64,000 nucleotides of DNA, taken from assembly GCF_030272615.1 (NCBI RefSeq), contig NC_081409.1, positions 205,403,364-205,467,363 on the forward strand. The letters run 5' to 3'. The translations under genes were made by a program, and so were the position numbers. The notes below the pieces were generated by a model that saw only the letters and a list, made by a program, of their open reading frames with translations, did no database searches and was not told the origin of the DNA. Below, one piece after another: positions 20,690 through 34,057 of the stretch. The DNA is from Cryptomeria japonica (Eukaryota; Streptophyta; Pinopsida; Cupressales; Cupressaceae). The first letter of the stretch is position 1, and each line of letters starts with the position of its first letter.

Positions 20690-23600
20690 ATTAGTCCTAC
20701 CTACAATATTCTCGTGAGAATAAGCTGTAGAATTAAGGCTTCCCAAGGTTTAATTAATAAGGATATGGAGCCTAATTTGGATAACTTATTTCATGAGAAT
20801 GTTGGTGTTTCCTCTAATACAACAAATGATGTCATTTATCCTCATTCTTTTCATAATTCTCATGATGTGAATGAATCACTAACTAGGGTTTCCATTGATC
20901 AATTGGAGAATATTGACAATGAATTTAAAAATATTTAACAATGTATGAGTCAATAATACCCTACAAGTGAGGCATTCACATTGATTGAAGGGTTCAAATT
21001 GATGGTTCAAATTGATAAAGTTGGTGTTGATTTGTTGTGTTTCCTTTCTCATATTGTTGACACTAATATCATGCCTATGAAAAGTTGTGTCGAAGTCCTT
21101 GGTTATACTCAAGCTCCTAGTCAAGTTAATCACTTCATTCCTATGGTTGCAAAAAATGGTAATCCTACACATGTTAGTCAAGGGAAAACCTTTGCTAATC
21201 AAAACTCTTTCATACCTCATTCTATAAGTCTTCCATTTGTGCCCTAATCATATCCCAAAGGTCTACATATCATAGTGTTCCACCTCCTTACTCTCAACCT
21301 CAAACTTCAAACAATAATTTTACTCCATCTCAATCTCATATGTCTAATTTCAATCTATCAACCAAAGAAACAATTAACAACCTATCCCAAATCAATTCAT
21401 CCTTACAACAATAACTAGCTTCCATCACCCAATCCAAGTTTAATGTGCCCACATTTGATGTAGTGAGCCCATTATCCAATGACCTTGTTCATGATGTCCC
21501 TCCTAAACATTTGTAAACCCCTAAATCGGAACTTTATAATGGAAAAGGTGATCTCTTGAATCATGTGAAAACATTTCAAACTTTGTGTAGTGATTTTGAT
21601 CATGATCAAAGACTTTTAGCTAATGCTAGAACTTTTAGGGATAAAGCTTTGCAATGGTATTGTTATTTTCCTCCTTATTATATCACATAATTTCAACAAT
21701 TACCTAATGCTTTCATTCAATAGTTTCACAATAACGTTGGTCCTAACATTACTTTGATTGATTTGATTCATTGTAAGCAAGGTGTTAAAGAAAAAGTGAC
21801 TGATTTAATTAGTAGATATAAACATTTAAATTCTCAAATTTCTTATCCTATGCCCAATCACTTGATGTTTAAAGATTTTTTATTTTTAATTTACAAAAAT
21901 ACATTAGGGATAATCTTCTCTTTTCTAATTTTACTTCATTTACACAATTGTGTGCAATGCTTCATAATTATCAGCTTCAAGTGAGTCAATTTGAATCATC
22001 CTCTTCAATGGCTCTGGTTGATAAGAATGAAAGTTCTCAATAATGTTTTGTGAAGTTTAAACTGAATAAGGTATACATAAATTTCAATGACAACATCAAT
22101 TCCCAAGTAGCAACTATGACATCGGGTGTACCTCCATTATCCACATACTTTAGAAAATAATTTACTCCTCTTTCTAAGTCTTTGCATAGCATTGTGAAAC
22201 AAAAATGTGTTGAAACTTCCTCCCATCAAACCAATTGACACTTCCAAACCTTTACCACCCTATCATGATCCCAAATCCTTTTCCTAATTTCATCATCAAC
22301 CCAATCATGACACTGAAAAGTGTTATTCTTTGAGTAGAATTCAATATTTTATTGATAAAAATCATATCTATAGCTAGTGTGAATGACAAAGGAAACAAAT
22401 CTGTAGCTCCTCCAAATCAAAACCTTCAAATTTTTACTATTCCTTTGACTTCCCATTCTACTAATGTGGTTGAGTATGAGCATCTAGCATTTTCTCCCAA
22501 TGGCATTGACTTTGAATCTAACAATGTGGTGAATCTTGTTGATAAACCTATACCTCCTAAGGACTTATGCATTACCTTTTATCCTAGTGAGACTATTGAA
22601 GCACATGATGGCCCACTATATATCACTGCAAAGATCAAAGATAAACTCTCATGAGGGGTGCTCATTGATCTAACATTTATGGTGAATGTGATAACTAAAG
22701 AGTATTTTTATACTTTACAAAATTTGGATCACGTAACATATGATAAATCTAATGTTGTGGTTAAGGTATTTGATTCTTTCGCTTGTCCTACTATCGATTC
22801 TATTACTCTTCCTATTGAGGTTGGTACTAAGTTCTTAGATGTCATTTTTTCTACCATTCCTACATCGAATCAATTTCATGTGAATTTGGGATATCCTTGG
22901 CTCTCTTCCATGAAAGCGATCATCCTTGGATCTCTTCCATGAAATCGATCCCTTCTACTATTCATAAATGCTTAAAATTTCCTCATAATGACGAAATCAT
23001 AATAAAAAATCATAGCATACATACTAACCCATGGTGAGGCGCAGAGAAGTTAACCTTGATTACTTCTGGCCTAAGAAATTTGAGCCTTTTAAGCCTCATA
23101 GTGATGCTATTTTTCAATCTTATCAAAAGTGGAAGAATGAGATGATCTTATCTTTGAGTAATCCTAGAGATTATAGACCTATTCCTCCTCCTCATGATGG
23201 ACCCGATCTCTTTCCTACACCTTCTATTCCTCCTTTATATGATGCAATCTTGCCTCCTACATCTTACAAAGGGAACCATTTGACATCTCCTATCTTTCAA
23301 CCTAGTAGAGCTTGTCCCATTCCTCCTTCTTTAAAGGAAGAGGATAAAACTATGTCTATTGATCATAAACCTTCACAACCCTCAGCTAAAACTAAAAGAA
23401 ACGGTTGTGCGAGAGAACACCGATGGAGACATCGTGCTAAGACTCATTAACTTTCTTCTCAAAATATTTCTTCCTCGAAGACCCCAAATGCTGGCATGAT
23501 CCCATTTGTCGATCCTTCGCCTAACCCTAGGGAGGAAGTTCAACCTAAATCACCAAGATTAAAGATGCTTAAGAAAGATGATGGTTCATGTTCTATTCAT

Positions 23601-23837
23601 GTTAAAGATCCTATTTTTATTAATCTTGATGAAGATATGGGTGAAAATGGTGTTCATGCTAACAATGTTGATGATAATGATTCCAATGATGAATATGAAC
23701 TTCTTGATGTTGACAATGATTTATCTAAACATTTTTCAATGGCATTAATCCTATCTCCTAGTAACAAACAAAGTGACTCATCACTAGAGCTTAGTCCTTG
23801 TTTGGAACTTGTGATAGCTCCATCTACCATGCTCTAA
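20690..23837 (+). pseudogene. E4 gag-protease region, broken
   Basis: A gag domain is readable at about 21520-21850: SELYNGKGDLLNHVKTFQ, ARTFRDKALQWYCYFPP and VKEKVTDLISRYKHL, as in plant gypsy gag. Around 22650-22920 a protease-like frame reads GVLIDLTFMVNVITKEYF, with the active-site Asp kept but the following Ser/Thr-Gly lost. It ends with LGYPWLSSMKAI, the usual protease C-terminal block. A 29-bp tandem duplication (22893-22950) then breaks the frame. From 23031 to 23837 a Pro- and Asp-rich region follows (FWPKKFEPFKPHSDAIFQ and on). Stops are numerous. Confidence 0.75.
22893..22950. repeat. 29-bp tandem duplication inside the E4 protease region
   Basis: Two copies, 22893-22921 and 22922-22950, both starting ATCCTTGG and ending CGATC, differ at only two bases. 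The duplication of a length not divisible by three disrupts the frame. Confidence 0.9.
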
Positions 23838-24665
23838 GTGCATAATCTTGGATCTTGTTCACCTTCCCAAAAAAATGTTCAGCAAGATTGGGAGGCGGAT
23901 GATTTTCTTGATTAGCTTCATTCATATCATAGATTGACTCTTCTCTCTTTCTTGTTTGTGACATTCCTCTATTTGTTTCTCAATTCTTCTATGTGTTGTC
24001 CCTCGTGTTGTCTACTTGAGGACGATACAAAGCGTTGAGATCTCCTTTGGTCTCTCCCATGTTGACTAAAAAGAAACATGTGCCCTTCTTCTATTGTGAA
24101 ACTCTACTTCCTTTAGGGGGATGAGGTCAATTCAATGCAAATATATTTTATGATATACATCATTTATCATAAGAGAATATTGACCCCAGAGTTAGTAGAA
24201 CCCTTATGTGTTTCATGTTTTGTGACCATTATCCTTTGATTTGTCCTTTCTTGGGGACATATCATTGTGGTAATGTTCTTGTCTTTTGGATGCATGCTAC
24301 CTTAAAGTAATCGCTCCCAGTAAGGAATATGCAATTGCTTTAACGTGGGGGCCTACACTCCACTCAGTGTTTCACTTTTTGCAACACTATCACATATCTC
24401 AATACTTAGTTACTTTGCAAACTAGGCATTTGCTTTGTAATTTTTGTATTTTTCTTTTCATGACTCATAGTAAGCGAACCTTACTAGGATAGCAGTCATG
24501 ATTCTCTTTCTTTTATGATGTCTCTTTTATCTTGATATTGAATTAGCAAGATCCTAAAGTCCTTTGGGGGCTTGGTGTATCTTTCCTCTTTGATGTCTTG
24601 ATGAAAGCTTTTCAATGCGAACCTTTGTACTTTACCGAGAGTATTCTTAGTCTCATACTTCCACT

Positions 24666-24680
24666 AAAGTGGGGGCTAAA
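24666..24680 (+). other. E4 polypurine tract
   Basis: AAAGTGGGGGCTAAA directly precedes the 3' LTR start TGTAGCATCC. Confidence 0.75.
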
Positions 24681-25851
24681 TGTAGCATCCTCAATTGTAC
24701 TCCCTTATAATTTTGTCCTCATTTGATCCCTCACCTTGGTGTTTGTGTCCCAAGGCCTGATTAGAGCCCCGATTCTACTCACGACATGCAAATATCTCAT
24801 TATATTAAGAATGCACACTTTTTGCCCCTCATTTCTTGGTCCCTGATTGGTCAAGACCAAGGTGTTGGCACCCTAGTCCGTAGGGACTAGAGCACCCAAT
24901 GCACTTGTCCTCCCAATCAGAACCAATTTTAGGCCCCCCTTAATGTAAACATTTATTTGGTGAGGACCTAGATCCTGTGTCGGTTCATGTCAAAAAAAAA
25001 AAATTCGGCAAGCAAGTATAAAAGGAGGTAAACCCCTCTTATTTTGATAACCAAATAAGAGATTCATGCAATCAATTCAAGCAATCAAGCATTCAAATTC
25101 AAGTGAGCAAGCAATCAATCTTCTTTCAAGCGTTGGCCCAAAAGTAAGGTCAAGATTCAAGCATTGGAGTTCACATTCATGTTCTATGTTTATATAGACT
25201 TCATGAAACCCTAATTCCTTGTGGAGACAAGCAAAACTCCATTAAAAGGTATATAATTAGTGTTTCAGACATTATTCAACATCTCCTTCAAAAGGAGATC
25301 ATTTCCATTACTGCAATTCAATTATATTTGATTTCTATTTCATGGACCTAATTCCAAAACTGGGGTTTGACCTAAGGAAAACCCCTATTCCCAACCTATT
25401 TCCCTTATCTATTATGCGTAGGAATAGGTACAGAGCTAGGATCTTCATAATTGACTTTATTCATAGAGACGAATGGATTCCCCTTTGGACGACAAAAAGT
25501 GCAGAGGACCAAAGTGCGACATACATTTTGGTCTCAACATTTTAGGAGCTTCTTATGCGAACAAAAACAAACACTCTTAAATTGCTCAAATCCAAGTTCG
25601 TGGACCAATCTGATGACCGTAGCTCACTATTTATGCATTTTTACTTCAATTCTATCACATTTACCCTAATTTCAGCGTTTTCACAATTCAACTTAAAAGA
25701 GAGTATCAATTAAAAACCAAGTGAATCTAATAGGATTTCTTAGCCCTATCCTTGCTGATTTAAGGCTAGGTCTATTAGGCTCACCCCTCTTTAATGTAAT
25801 GGTCCCTAAGCCTAAAACTAGTGGTGGAAACCCTAATTTTTCAACATTACA
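24681..25851 (+). repeat. E4 3' LTR
   Basis: It runs from TGTAGCATCCTCAATTG to ...TTCAACATTACA, so it has TG...CA ends. A TATA box (TATAAAAG, 25017-25024) lies about 335 bp in. The right flank is GTAAG; no partner can be found at the truncated left end. Confidence 0.82.
25017..25024 (+). promoter_or_regulatory. TATA box of the E4 LTR
   Basis: TATAAAAG lies in a suitable U3 position and is followed by AGGTAAACCCCTC. It is absent from the truncated 5' LTR, so the element copy lacks its own promoter at the 5' end. Confidence 0.6.
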
Positions 25852-28800
25852 GTAAGCTAGGCTAATAAGTACATCTTACATATTTGTATCATAGATGAAC
25901 CATTGTTAGTGTACTAGTGGGATAGGAAAGAATTGTTTTTCCATTTATCAAGGAGTAGGAGGAAGAGCTTGAATTGATGTTTTCTTCTTTTAAGGAATCT
26001 AAAGAAGAAATAATGCTATATTCTATTAAGTAGAACTCTTAATAGGAAACCGAGTCCCCTTTCGATGACCACAAAATGTTTCATCCTTTCCTTGGTGGTC
26101 AACTTTAGCCTTCATTGTTCCACCTTCATCACTTTTTGAATCCTCAAGAGAAATAGTCTCATGTTGAGACTAAGTCTTAATTTTAGGGGATTGAGGTGTT
26201 TGCAAGATCTGTTCTCGTTTCTGTAACTATTCTTCCACTTTCTTCAACATTTTAGTAGTTTTATATTTAGTTGCATAATACTTCTAAACTTTTGATGTTG
26301 TTGGCGCAATAGAAATTTTGGTGATCCCAATGGTTTCATTTTAGCAAGTGGAGAAGGGATCAATTTAGAAGTGGGGGATGACCCATATTGAGCTCAACTT
26401 AGTTGATTAGTATATAGAAAAGAAGATAAAAGTACAATATTTGGCTTGTCAAGGTGATAGTGTCATAATGGAGCAGCTCCAAACCCTCCAATCACTCCTC
26501 CATTAATAGCCTCTTTCATTTTCTGAGCCTTGCCAAAAATATTCTTTATTTGGTCCTCAAGAGGATCTATTCTCTTTATCTTAGTCCTATTGTATTCTAA
26601 AGGAAGATCACTCTTCTACTTCATCTTCTTCTCTTTCTCTTTGCCCATCTTATCCTTGTGGAATTGCAACTACCCCAAACAATAGTTTTTAAATTTTTCA
26701 AAAAGAAGTTTAGAAAATATTTTATAGTGGCTTTGTCATTATTGAAATATATTAGGGTTTGAGTGAAAATGAACTACCTCTTGGAGGCCAAGTCTTTGAT
26801 TTTTGATGGATGAAGTATGGAAGAGGCCAACTAAGGTAATTATAGACATATAGGAAGATTTATTTGCACCTCATAAATTGACTTTGGACAAAGTAGTTAA
26901 GTGAAACCATGGGTAGATTTTGCACTAGCATTGATTGAAAAAATTATTTATTATGGTACATTCCTATAATTCAACTCAAGAAAGATAGAACCTTACTTCA
27001 AGTAGATAGTTAATAATCTATGTGTGTTGGTGACTTATAAATGTTTTTCCTCATCTATCATTTTGTCATGGATGTTGAGTGTTATCTACATTAGTCTAAA
27101 TATTAATTATTTTTATTTCTTTTTATATAAAAAGAGAGCAGTGTTTATTAAAGCTTATTGATTTTACACGATACGAATGAATAGTAGGAATTATTTTATC
27201 TACTCATTACAATTGTATCATGCCACAACACTAACTATGCCTAGATTTAATCACTCAATTCTACCTTCCAAGGGTGAACTAATTTCTTATCTTCATGAAT
27301 CATGGCCATCTCACAATAGGATTTTAAATTCCATAGAATTCAACTACTAGATTCAACAACTATCAAAACTTAGTACAAACAAAATATTGATTGTTTAGAC
27401 ATTTCAAATTATTTGGACCAAACCTAATCTTACAAGAAATAATTATTTATGCAAGTGGTTTCCACATATCATATTTTTTCAATATATATATGTCAACTCT
27501 AATGTTGACCCTTACCAAGCTAGAATTACAAAATAAAAAATATTTATATTCAATATTATTTTAAATAAATCACATTATAATTTGAAAAAAAGAAAGAAAA
27601 AGGGGGACAACTATCTATTTCTTATATTTAATTAGTTCGTTTGCATTCAAGAAAACATCAAATATCAAAAACTCTGAATAACAACACAAGGAACTCAACA
27701 AATCAGACACAACAAGTGCAAGCTCTACTTGCAACAAGAAAATTAAACAAGGCATACATCTTCATTATCTCTCACACTATCAAGATCATGTGTCTGGGGT
27801 CAGAGAGGATTGGTTAAAGTCTATCTTAAACAAGCTTAAAAATTCTCAACCAAATCAAAAAGCATTCAACAAAAAACAAGTTCAAGAACACGTTGTGATG
27901 TAGGAATAGATCTAAGAGGAAAACAAAAAGAGATGTGACATAGAACTAGCCCTCCTACAAGAACTAATTGAGATATAAAATCATCCTCTCAATACTTTTC
28001 TTTCCAAAACACAAAAATAAATAGACTCAAGATCCAAACTAGCAACACACCTAGTCATAGAGGAATCGTCATAGCTACACCTCTCTAGAGGTTTTCTAGA
28101 AAACATCAACACATCCTCATGAACTGGGTGATCAAATTGGTGCAACCCACCTTGCACACTAATATCGTTGAATCTCATTGTACACTCTCCTTTTTTGTGA
28201 AGGTGGTAGTCCTTCAAACACTCCCTTGCTCCATTGTCTTTTTCTACATGAGTAAGAGAGATCTAACTCTACACCAACCACATGAGTGCAATGCACATCT
28301 TGTCTTGAATCAAACTCATATACATTTGTGGAGAGTAGACTTGAAGCAACACAATATCAAACAAATTAAAGCAAAACACTGCTAATTTGTTTTGTTGTTG
28401 ATTAATTCAATCCATAAAAACTTGTGCAATTCTATAAACCACTAACACATTGTTATGTAAAAACAAATAAATTGACATCATGAATTTTTAGCTTGAAGGC
28501 GAATTACTTTATTAAGTTTGACTTATATGTGCATTTGAATATATGGGTTAGTGAGTTTGACTCAAAAACCATGTAATTGAATCCTAGTAAAACATCATAA
28601 TTTTTTATAAGTGTTATTTAATCTAAAGTTAAAAGGGTAAAATATTGATTAGTTAAGATTTACCAAAAAAAACATTTTTAAATTTCTTAAACATATTCAA
28701 AATTTTAGTAAATTTGATGTTTAAGATAATTTAATTAACAGTAGTTGATAGGGTTTTCCTATGACCTTTAAAGCTTGGAAATTTTAACCTTGGAAATATT

Positions 28801-30186
28801 TTATGCTAAAAAAAATATTCTTATGAAAGAAACCGATTAGTCCCAAAATAATTTGTGAATTTGTCTCACAATGAAAGTGATTTCACATAAAAAAAAATAT
28901 AAACAATAAAAATGATATAGTAGTATTTTTCTTTTGATGCAAATATTACACCTCCTAAATGCTAATAAATATTTAACAAAAAGAATTTTTTTTATTTCAT
29001 TTAACTTCACCTTATATCTTACAAAATTTATATATGAAGTGTATTCACAACAATATATAATCTAAATACTAAATTATCATCTAATCATGCAAAAAATATA
29101 TAGACATATATTTACATAATACATGTCTTACATTTCCATAGCAACATAATATTAAGTGCATCAAAATCACATTTAAATTTTCATTTATTATTTTAAAACT
29201 ACATACATACTTTGCACTTTTTTTTACAACATAATACTAAATCATTTAAATCTCATTTATTTTTATTAATATAAGTATACAAAATAAGATGAACAATAAC
29301 ATAGTATTTTTTTTGTATAAGTCACAGCCGAAGCAGTATTTTTTAGCTCCGGCTTGCAACTAACTGTTGCGTTGTGGGGTCATCCTTGAACATTAACATA
29401 GTCTTTAAGTTCCTTATAAAATCATTAAGAAAAAGTCACATTACTACAAATGAATAATTGTTATACATAATTGGCACTTAAGCTTTAAACAAGTTACCAT
29501 TATCATAGCAATAATATTTACGAAGCTTCTAATTCCTTGCTTGATTTGCTAATTTTATTATTCAAGATTTGTCTATATACTTGAAAACCAAATACTTAGC
29601 CATTAAATGCTTAAAAACCAATCTATACTTTATTTGTCCATCAATGTTGTAGAATGAGATACACTAGAATCAAAGAAGGTTAGTCACTCAATGGTTGAGC
29701 ACCCTGACATAAATAAGATACGTGAGTAATTCTAATTCTAATTACTACCTAAAACTTTGCACATGATATCAAAACATTTTGAAATTAAAATTTTCACATG
29801 ATATCAAAATATTATGAGACCTCTAAACATAAAAAATGATTTAAGATAGAATGTTAAAAATGAACCACAATTAAATTATAAAAAATAAAAACCAAGAACT
29901 CCACAATAAAGCATGTTCTACATACAAAATTCTAAACTTAAATTCTAATTAAATTCATAGAAATAATATAAATATAATATTTAACATTAGCCCCCCAAAA
30001 TCAGATTTTGAATAAGTTTGATTTTCAAGTCAATAACAAGAGAGATTATTTTACTCTAGTTAGAGTTGTTCTTGACATTATTAAAGTATTGTTTATGTCA
30101 ACAAGTCTAGGTTACTAGTATATCTACAATATTATAACAACATTCTGATTTAAAAAGAGAAAAATTGAAGTCGGTGAGGATTAAGC
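25852..30186. other. Intergenic DNA, no supported gene
   Basis: The region is AT-rich. Between about 26000 and 26640 the minus strand shows a faint, stop-riddled Ser/Lys-rich frame that could be a very old coding remnant, too weak to call. From 27480 to 27620 and 28600 to 29320 there are A/T runs. Short frames such as 27981-28217 show no family features. Confidence 0.6.
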
Positions 30187-30807
30187 TCAGATCTCACATG
30201 AAATTGTTGGAATGATAACTTCTTCCACCAAAGTACTAATGGAATAAGTTGGATTGCGAGCGGAACAGTTGGTTCTGATCTCCCCTTTGGTGCCTGTTAG
30301 CACACTTAGTTGGCTCATTTTCACCATAGCCAAAGAAAATTTCTTAAAGAAGATATCTTGATTCAAGGCAAAGTCATTGACAATTTGTTTGGTGCGAGAA
30401 TCTGTGTACAGATCTTGATCAGACGTGAAGAGGCCCTGTCGATTCTTGAGGTCTACATAATACTTGTTGTCAAATACATTAGGCGAGCGAATATCTAATA
30501 CAGTGAACCTAGTAGAATTTTTTCTTGGACATATGGCTTTCAAGCTTTTAGCAAAATACTTGTCAAGAGTGCTATCTTCTGTGGGGTATAGTCGTTCTGT
30601 GAATGATGTGCAATGTCCTATTCCTATGGTGTGCCCACCTGTACCCACCAAACATTAAAACACAAAATCCAATTTCTATAATTAGAATGTGCATAATAAA
30701 TTTTAATTAAAAATATATAAATAAAATAGATTAAATTCAAAAATATTATTGTAGGAGATTGTGAGTACACATATGTAGTAAATTATACATATTTTTTGAA
30801 TAATTAT

Positions 30808-30840
<33 letters not shown>

Positions 30841-32054
30841 TAAATGCATACATACATGTGTTTGTGTGTGTAACATATTATGTTTTGTTGAAATCATTGT
30901 CTATTTATAATGATTTTTCCTTTAGATAAAGTCAAAATGTAACTTAATTTTTAGGTGACTAACAAATAGCAACTACAATTAAAAGCTAGGAGTCAATAAA
31001 TAGTCAAGTCGCCATTTGACTCTAATACCTATAAAAAAGAAAGAAACAACTGCAAACATTGTTTACAATTTTCTTAAATAAAATTTAATACAAAATATGT
31101 GTTGCATCAACCAATCACTATTTAAATATAATTAAATTGTAATTAGTACACAAAATTCACATTAAAATAATATTTAAATATGAAAATCTTTTAACTTACA
31201 ATCAACATGATTTTTAATAACAAAATGGGCAAACCTGAAAGAGCCACAAGGTCACTGACATCAAGGCCTTTGGTAGCAAGAGCCTTAATGAGGGTTGTGA
31301 CATTGGAGGTTGGGGCTGGAAGGTTTGCAATTGTGGTCTCATTACTCGCAAACTTCAAGCTGTCCCTCCGCCCTAGAGGCACTTTGTATTTTGGCCCTCC
31401 ACTCTATTATAAAAAAAATTAATGATATAGTACCAATCATTAGACAAACTATTTTCTTTATATCGCATAAAATTATAAAAACATCCAATTACAACAATTA
31501 CAATATGCTTAAATTGCTTTAAATACTAACAAATTACCCCTGCAACGGAATCCCGAGCTGCGAGAGCAGTGATATCTGCGCAGGACACGACGACACCGCA
31601 GGCCTTGTTCACACGCCTTTTAATGTCGTTTATTATTTCAAAAGCTTTCCCCCGCAGCGTTAAATTTGGAGGAAAGTCTCGCTCGCTGGGCGATCCATCC
31701 AACAGAACAGAAGCATCACAGCCCTGTACAAAATCTTTCAACATTTAACACCAACCCAACAAACAAACAAACATGGCGAAACAAATAAATTAGTTAAAAC
31801 CCAACCTGAACAAAACAGTCATGAAAGTGAAGGCGCAGCAACCCTGCGGCCTGAGTAATGTCCTCCTTTAGATAAAATTTGATCCTTTCCTCAACAATGG
31901 ATTCCAGTTTGGGGCAGGTGCTCTTATAAAACGTCCATGAAAGCCCATCTACCAGAGGAGGTTCGGCATTTAAGGTCAAAACATTTTCTTCTTCAGCGCA
32001 AACAATCGAAACGGAGAGAGCAAAAAACAGAGAGAGAAGAGGAAGTTTCTCCAT
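30187..32054 (-). CDS. Class III secretory peroxidase, four exons
   Basis: Exons on the minus strand are 32054-31806, 31723-31538, 31403-31235 and 30638-30187, giving about 351 residues. All introns have GT...AG ends and the phases 0, 0, 1 typical of the family. A signal peptide ([20 protein letters not shown]) points to secretion. Motifs are the distal site [15 protein letters not shown] (catalytic Arg and His), [39 protein letters not shown], the proximal heme ligand [14 protein letters not shown], and NKYYVDL. All eight disulfide Cys are visible. Such enzymes oxidise phenolics with H2O2 in cell walls. About 20 extra residues follow [10 protein letters not shown]; such C-terminal extensions can be vacuolar sorting signals, so wall versus vacuole is open. 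No stop or frameshift is seen. It is flanked only by repeats. Confidence 0.95.
30639..31234 (-). other. Peroxidase intron 3 with CA/TA microsatellite
   Basis: The 596-bp intron is bounded by the donor CAG|GTTTGCCC and the acceptor GGTACAG|GTGGGC. It holds an alternating ACACAT/CACACA run at about 30805-30870. The other introns are short: intron 1 is 31724-31805 and intron 2 is 31404-31537. Confidence 0.85.
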
Positions 32055-32100
32055 TGGGGTTAAAACACAGAGCTTGGTGGATTTTCCATGGGAGCGTGGG

Positions 32101-32107
32101 TATTTAT
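32101..32107 (-). promoter_or_regulatory. TATA-like box of the peroxidase gene
   Basis: On the minus strand CATAAATACCC lies about 50 bp before the ATG at 32054. This is the only good TATA-like element near the start. The short distance implies a very short 5' UTR. Confidence 0.5.
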
Positions 32108-32848
32108 GAGCGGTGAGCGTGTGAAAGTCACATGGTGGATAAGTGAAGTGGCACGAGAACAGACAGTGGATTGATCACAACTTGTCTGAAAATTTCTTTT
32201 ACATAGAGGAAGAAAAGCACCGTCTGATAAGAAGTGCATTCAAAGCTCTACTCCATCTAAAGTGACTTTTTTCTTTCCCCCGGTAAACAACCGGCACGTG
32301 TTCAGCGTCCTTAAAAATAAGGAAATGAATTTTTTTATGATTGTGAATTGTTTTGGGTATGGATACCTGCTTAAAGCATATACATTAAGCTTTGATTTCG
32401 CAGCTTGGTCAAGGTGTACACATCATTCGGGTGTCCTTTAGGTTTAAAAGTGTTAAAACACTTTGAGTTGACTGACAATTCTCTTTGCTTAATATGTTGT
32501 TTAGTGTGTGTGGCTTAAAGCTGGCCCCCAACTTCTTGAGGATGCACCTAAGTGTGCTATAAATGAATCATATATGTTTTATCTTATATTTGTAAGATTT
32601 GAACTTGTGGTCTCTCTTTATAAATAGAGAGTAGGAAATTGTAGGTTAAACACAATATATGTTTAAGTTAATCTTCTTTAATGATCACTTGGTTAGACGA
32701 TATAAAAATATTTTATTTTAGTGCATAAATGATAGTTTATCTAGTTGAAAGTTAACTATTTGATATATTATTGTGTTAATTGCATTTTGTGTCAAAAGTA
32801 ATGTCACAAGTTTCATTCTTTTAAATCATATGTAAACAGTTGGTATGT

Positions 32849-32850
32849 CG

Positions 32851-32899
<49 letters not shown>
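32849..32899. repeat. (TTG)n microsatellite
   Basis: About 17 uninterrupted GTT/TTG triplets, with a weaker echo (TTGTTGTT) near 33010 in a partly repeated context (ATATGTAAACA...GGTATG / ATATGTAAACATTTGATATG). Confidence 0.95.
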
Positions 32900-33837
32900 G
32901 GTAGAGAAAATAATTGATAGTGTCAATTGTGTTTCGTGTCAAAAAGAAAGTAATATGTCATAGGTTTTAACATTGTTTTTCTTTCAGGTCATATGTAAAC
33001 ATTTGATATGTTGTTGTTCCTTGAAAATGATTGATGGAATGGTAAATTTTGAAGTAAAAAAATCAGCAAACCAAAAGTGTAATTTATTTTTCAAAAAAAT
33101 GGATTTAAACAAGAAAAATTTGAAAAAATATTGGATTTGAAAAACCCTTTTAAAAATGTAGAAAGATGGACAAAAGCTTGTTTTTGAAATTTAAAGGTGT
33201 TTCCATACCATAGTGATATAGAGAGAAAATAAATTTGAGAGTTTATCTCATAAATTTTCCAATATAAATTTGTGTTGTTTATGTTCATATCAACATGTCT
33301 ACTTTATATTAAATTTTCTATATTAGTTGTATTAAAACTAGAGGCTAATCAACATTGAAAATTATTAATTTTGTAAAAGTGAATGATGGATTACTTATAT
33401 TTTTTATTGAGTCAATATTACAACCATTGACTCAAACTCATTGTTATTTGTTTCAACAAGACATTTCCTAGTTTGGCAAACTAAATTGTCCAATTTATTT
33501 TTCAAACTAAGAGTTAATTCTTCTTAAGTTCTTTTAGATCTCTCCTTACTAAACTCTCCTTGAATATACAATTACAAATTTCTAATAGGAACTGAGCAAC
33601 TCAATATGAGTTGATAACTCCAAGATATTTATATCTAATTTGGATTTGATTGGAAATCTTTTGAACTTAAATGTGTTATAGGCATATGTGATTATTATCA
33701 CAATATCAACCTATAAATGAAATTGCAACAAACTTTAGATTGGAGAAATCATAACAAATACATATGAAGAAAGAAAATCATGCAATGATCTTGGCATAAT
33801 AAATCGAAACTCAATTTCTTTTTCGTTTTTTTTTTGT

Positions 33838-33910
33838 ATTAAAGAAGATTTGAACTTGACACCATGTAAGTGACTACTACATGGTCTTTGCCATTGAACC
33901 AAATATCTTT
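33838..33910 (-). repeat. tRNA-derived SINE-like remnant
   Basis: On the minus strand TGGTTCAATGGCAAAG resembles an internal promoter box A, and GTCAAGTTCAAATC about 35 bp later resembles box B. The spacing suits a tRNA-derived SINE head. Weaker look-alikes occur near 28525 and 29680 (+). No clear tail or target duplication was found. Confidence 0.35.
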
Positions 33911-34057
33911 TGACGCTTCTTTCTTAATTTGAACTAGTGACACTAATTTTATCACACAACATTATTGACCTAACTGTATATATTTTAAAAATAATTTGGC
34001 CTAACTATAAATATTTTAATGCAGTGGATTAGATTGTGTAAAGAATTCAAATTACAT

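Larger units (their letters stand above)
19494..25851 (+). mobile_element. E4: non-autonomous Ty3/gypsy-type element (gag and protease remnants only)
   Basis: A truncated 5' LTR (19494-20173) and a full 3' LTR (24681-25851) match over about 680 bp. Between them lie a gag domain, a protease-like domain and an acidic C-terminal frame, but no RT, RNase H or integrase in any frame. About 4.5 kb of internal sequence is too short for pol. The element is heavily decayed, with many stops and a 29-bp tandem duplication. The 5' LTR lost its first half where it abuts R1 copy A. Confidence 0.8.

Noticed and set aside
27981-28217. Minus-strand 78-codon frame as a small gene
   Set aside because: No start context, no family features and no homologous frame elsewhere in the window.
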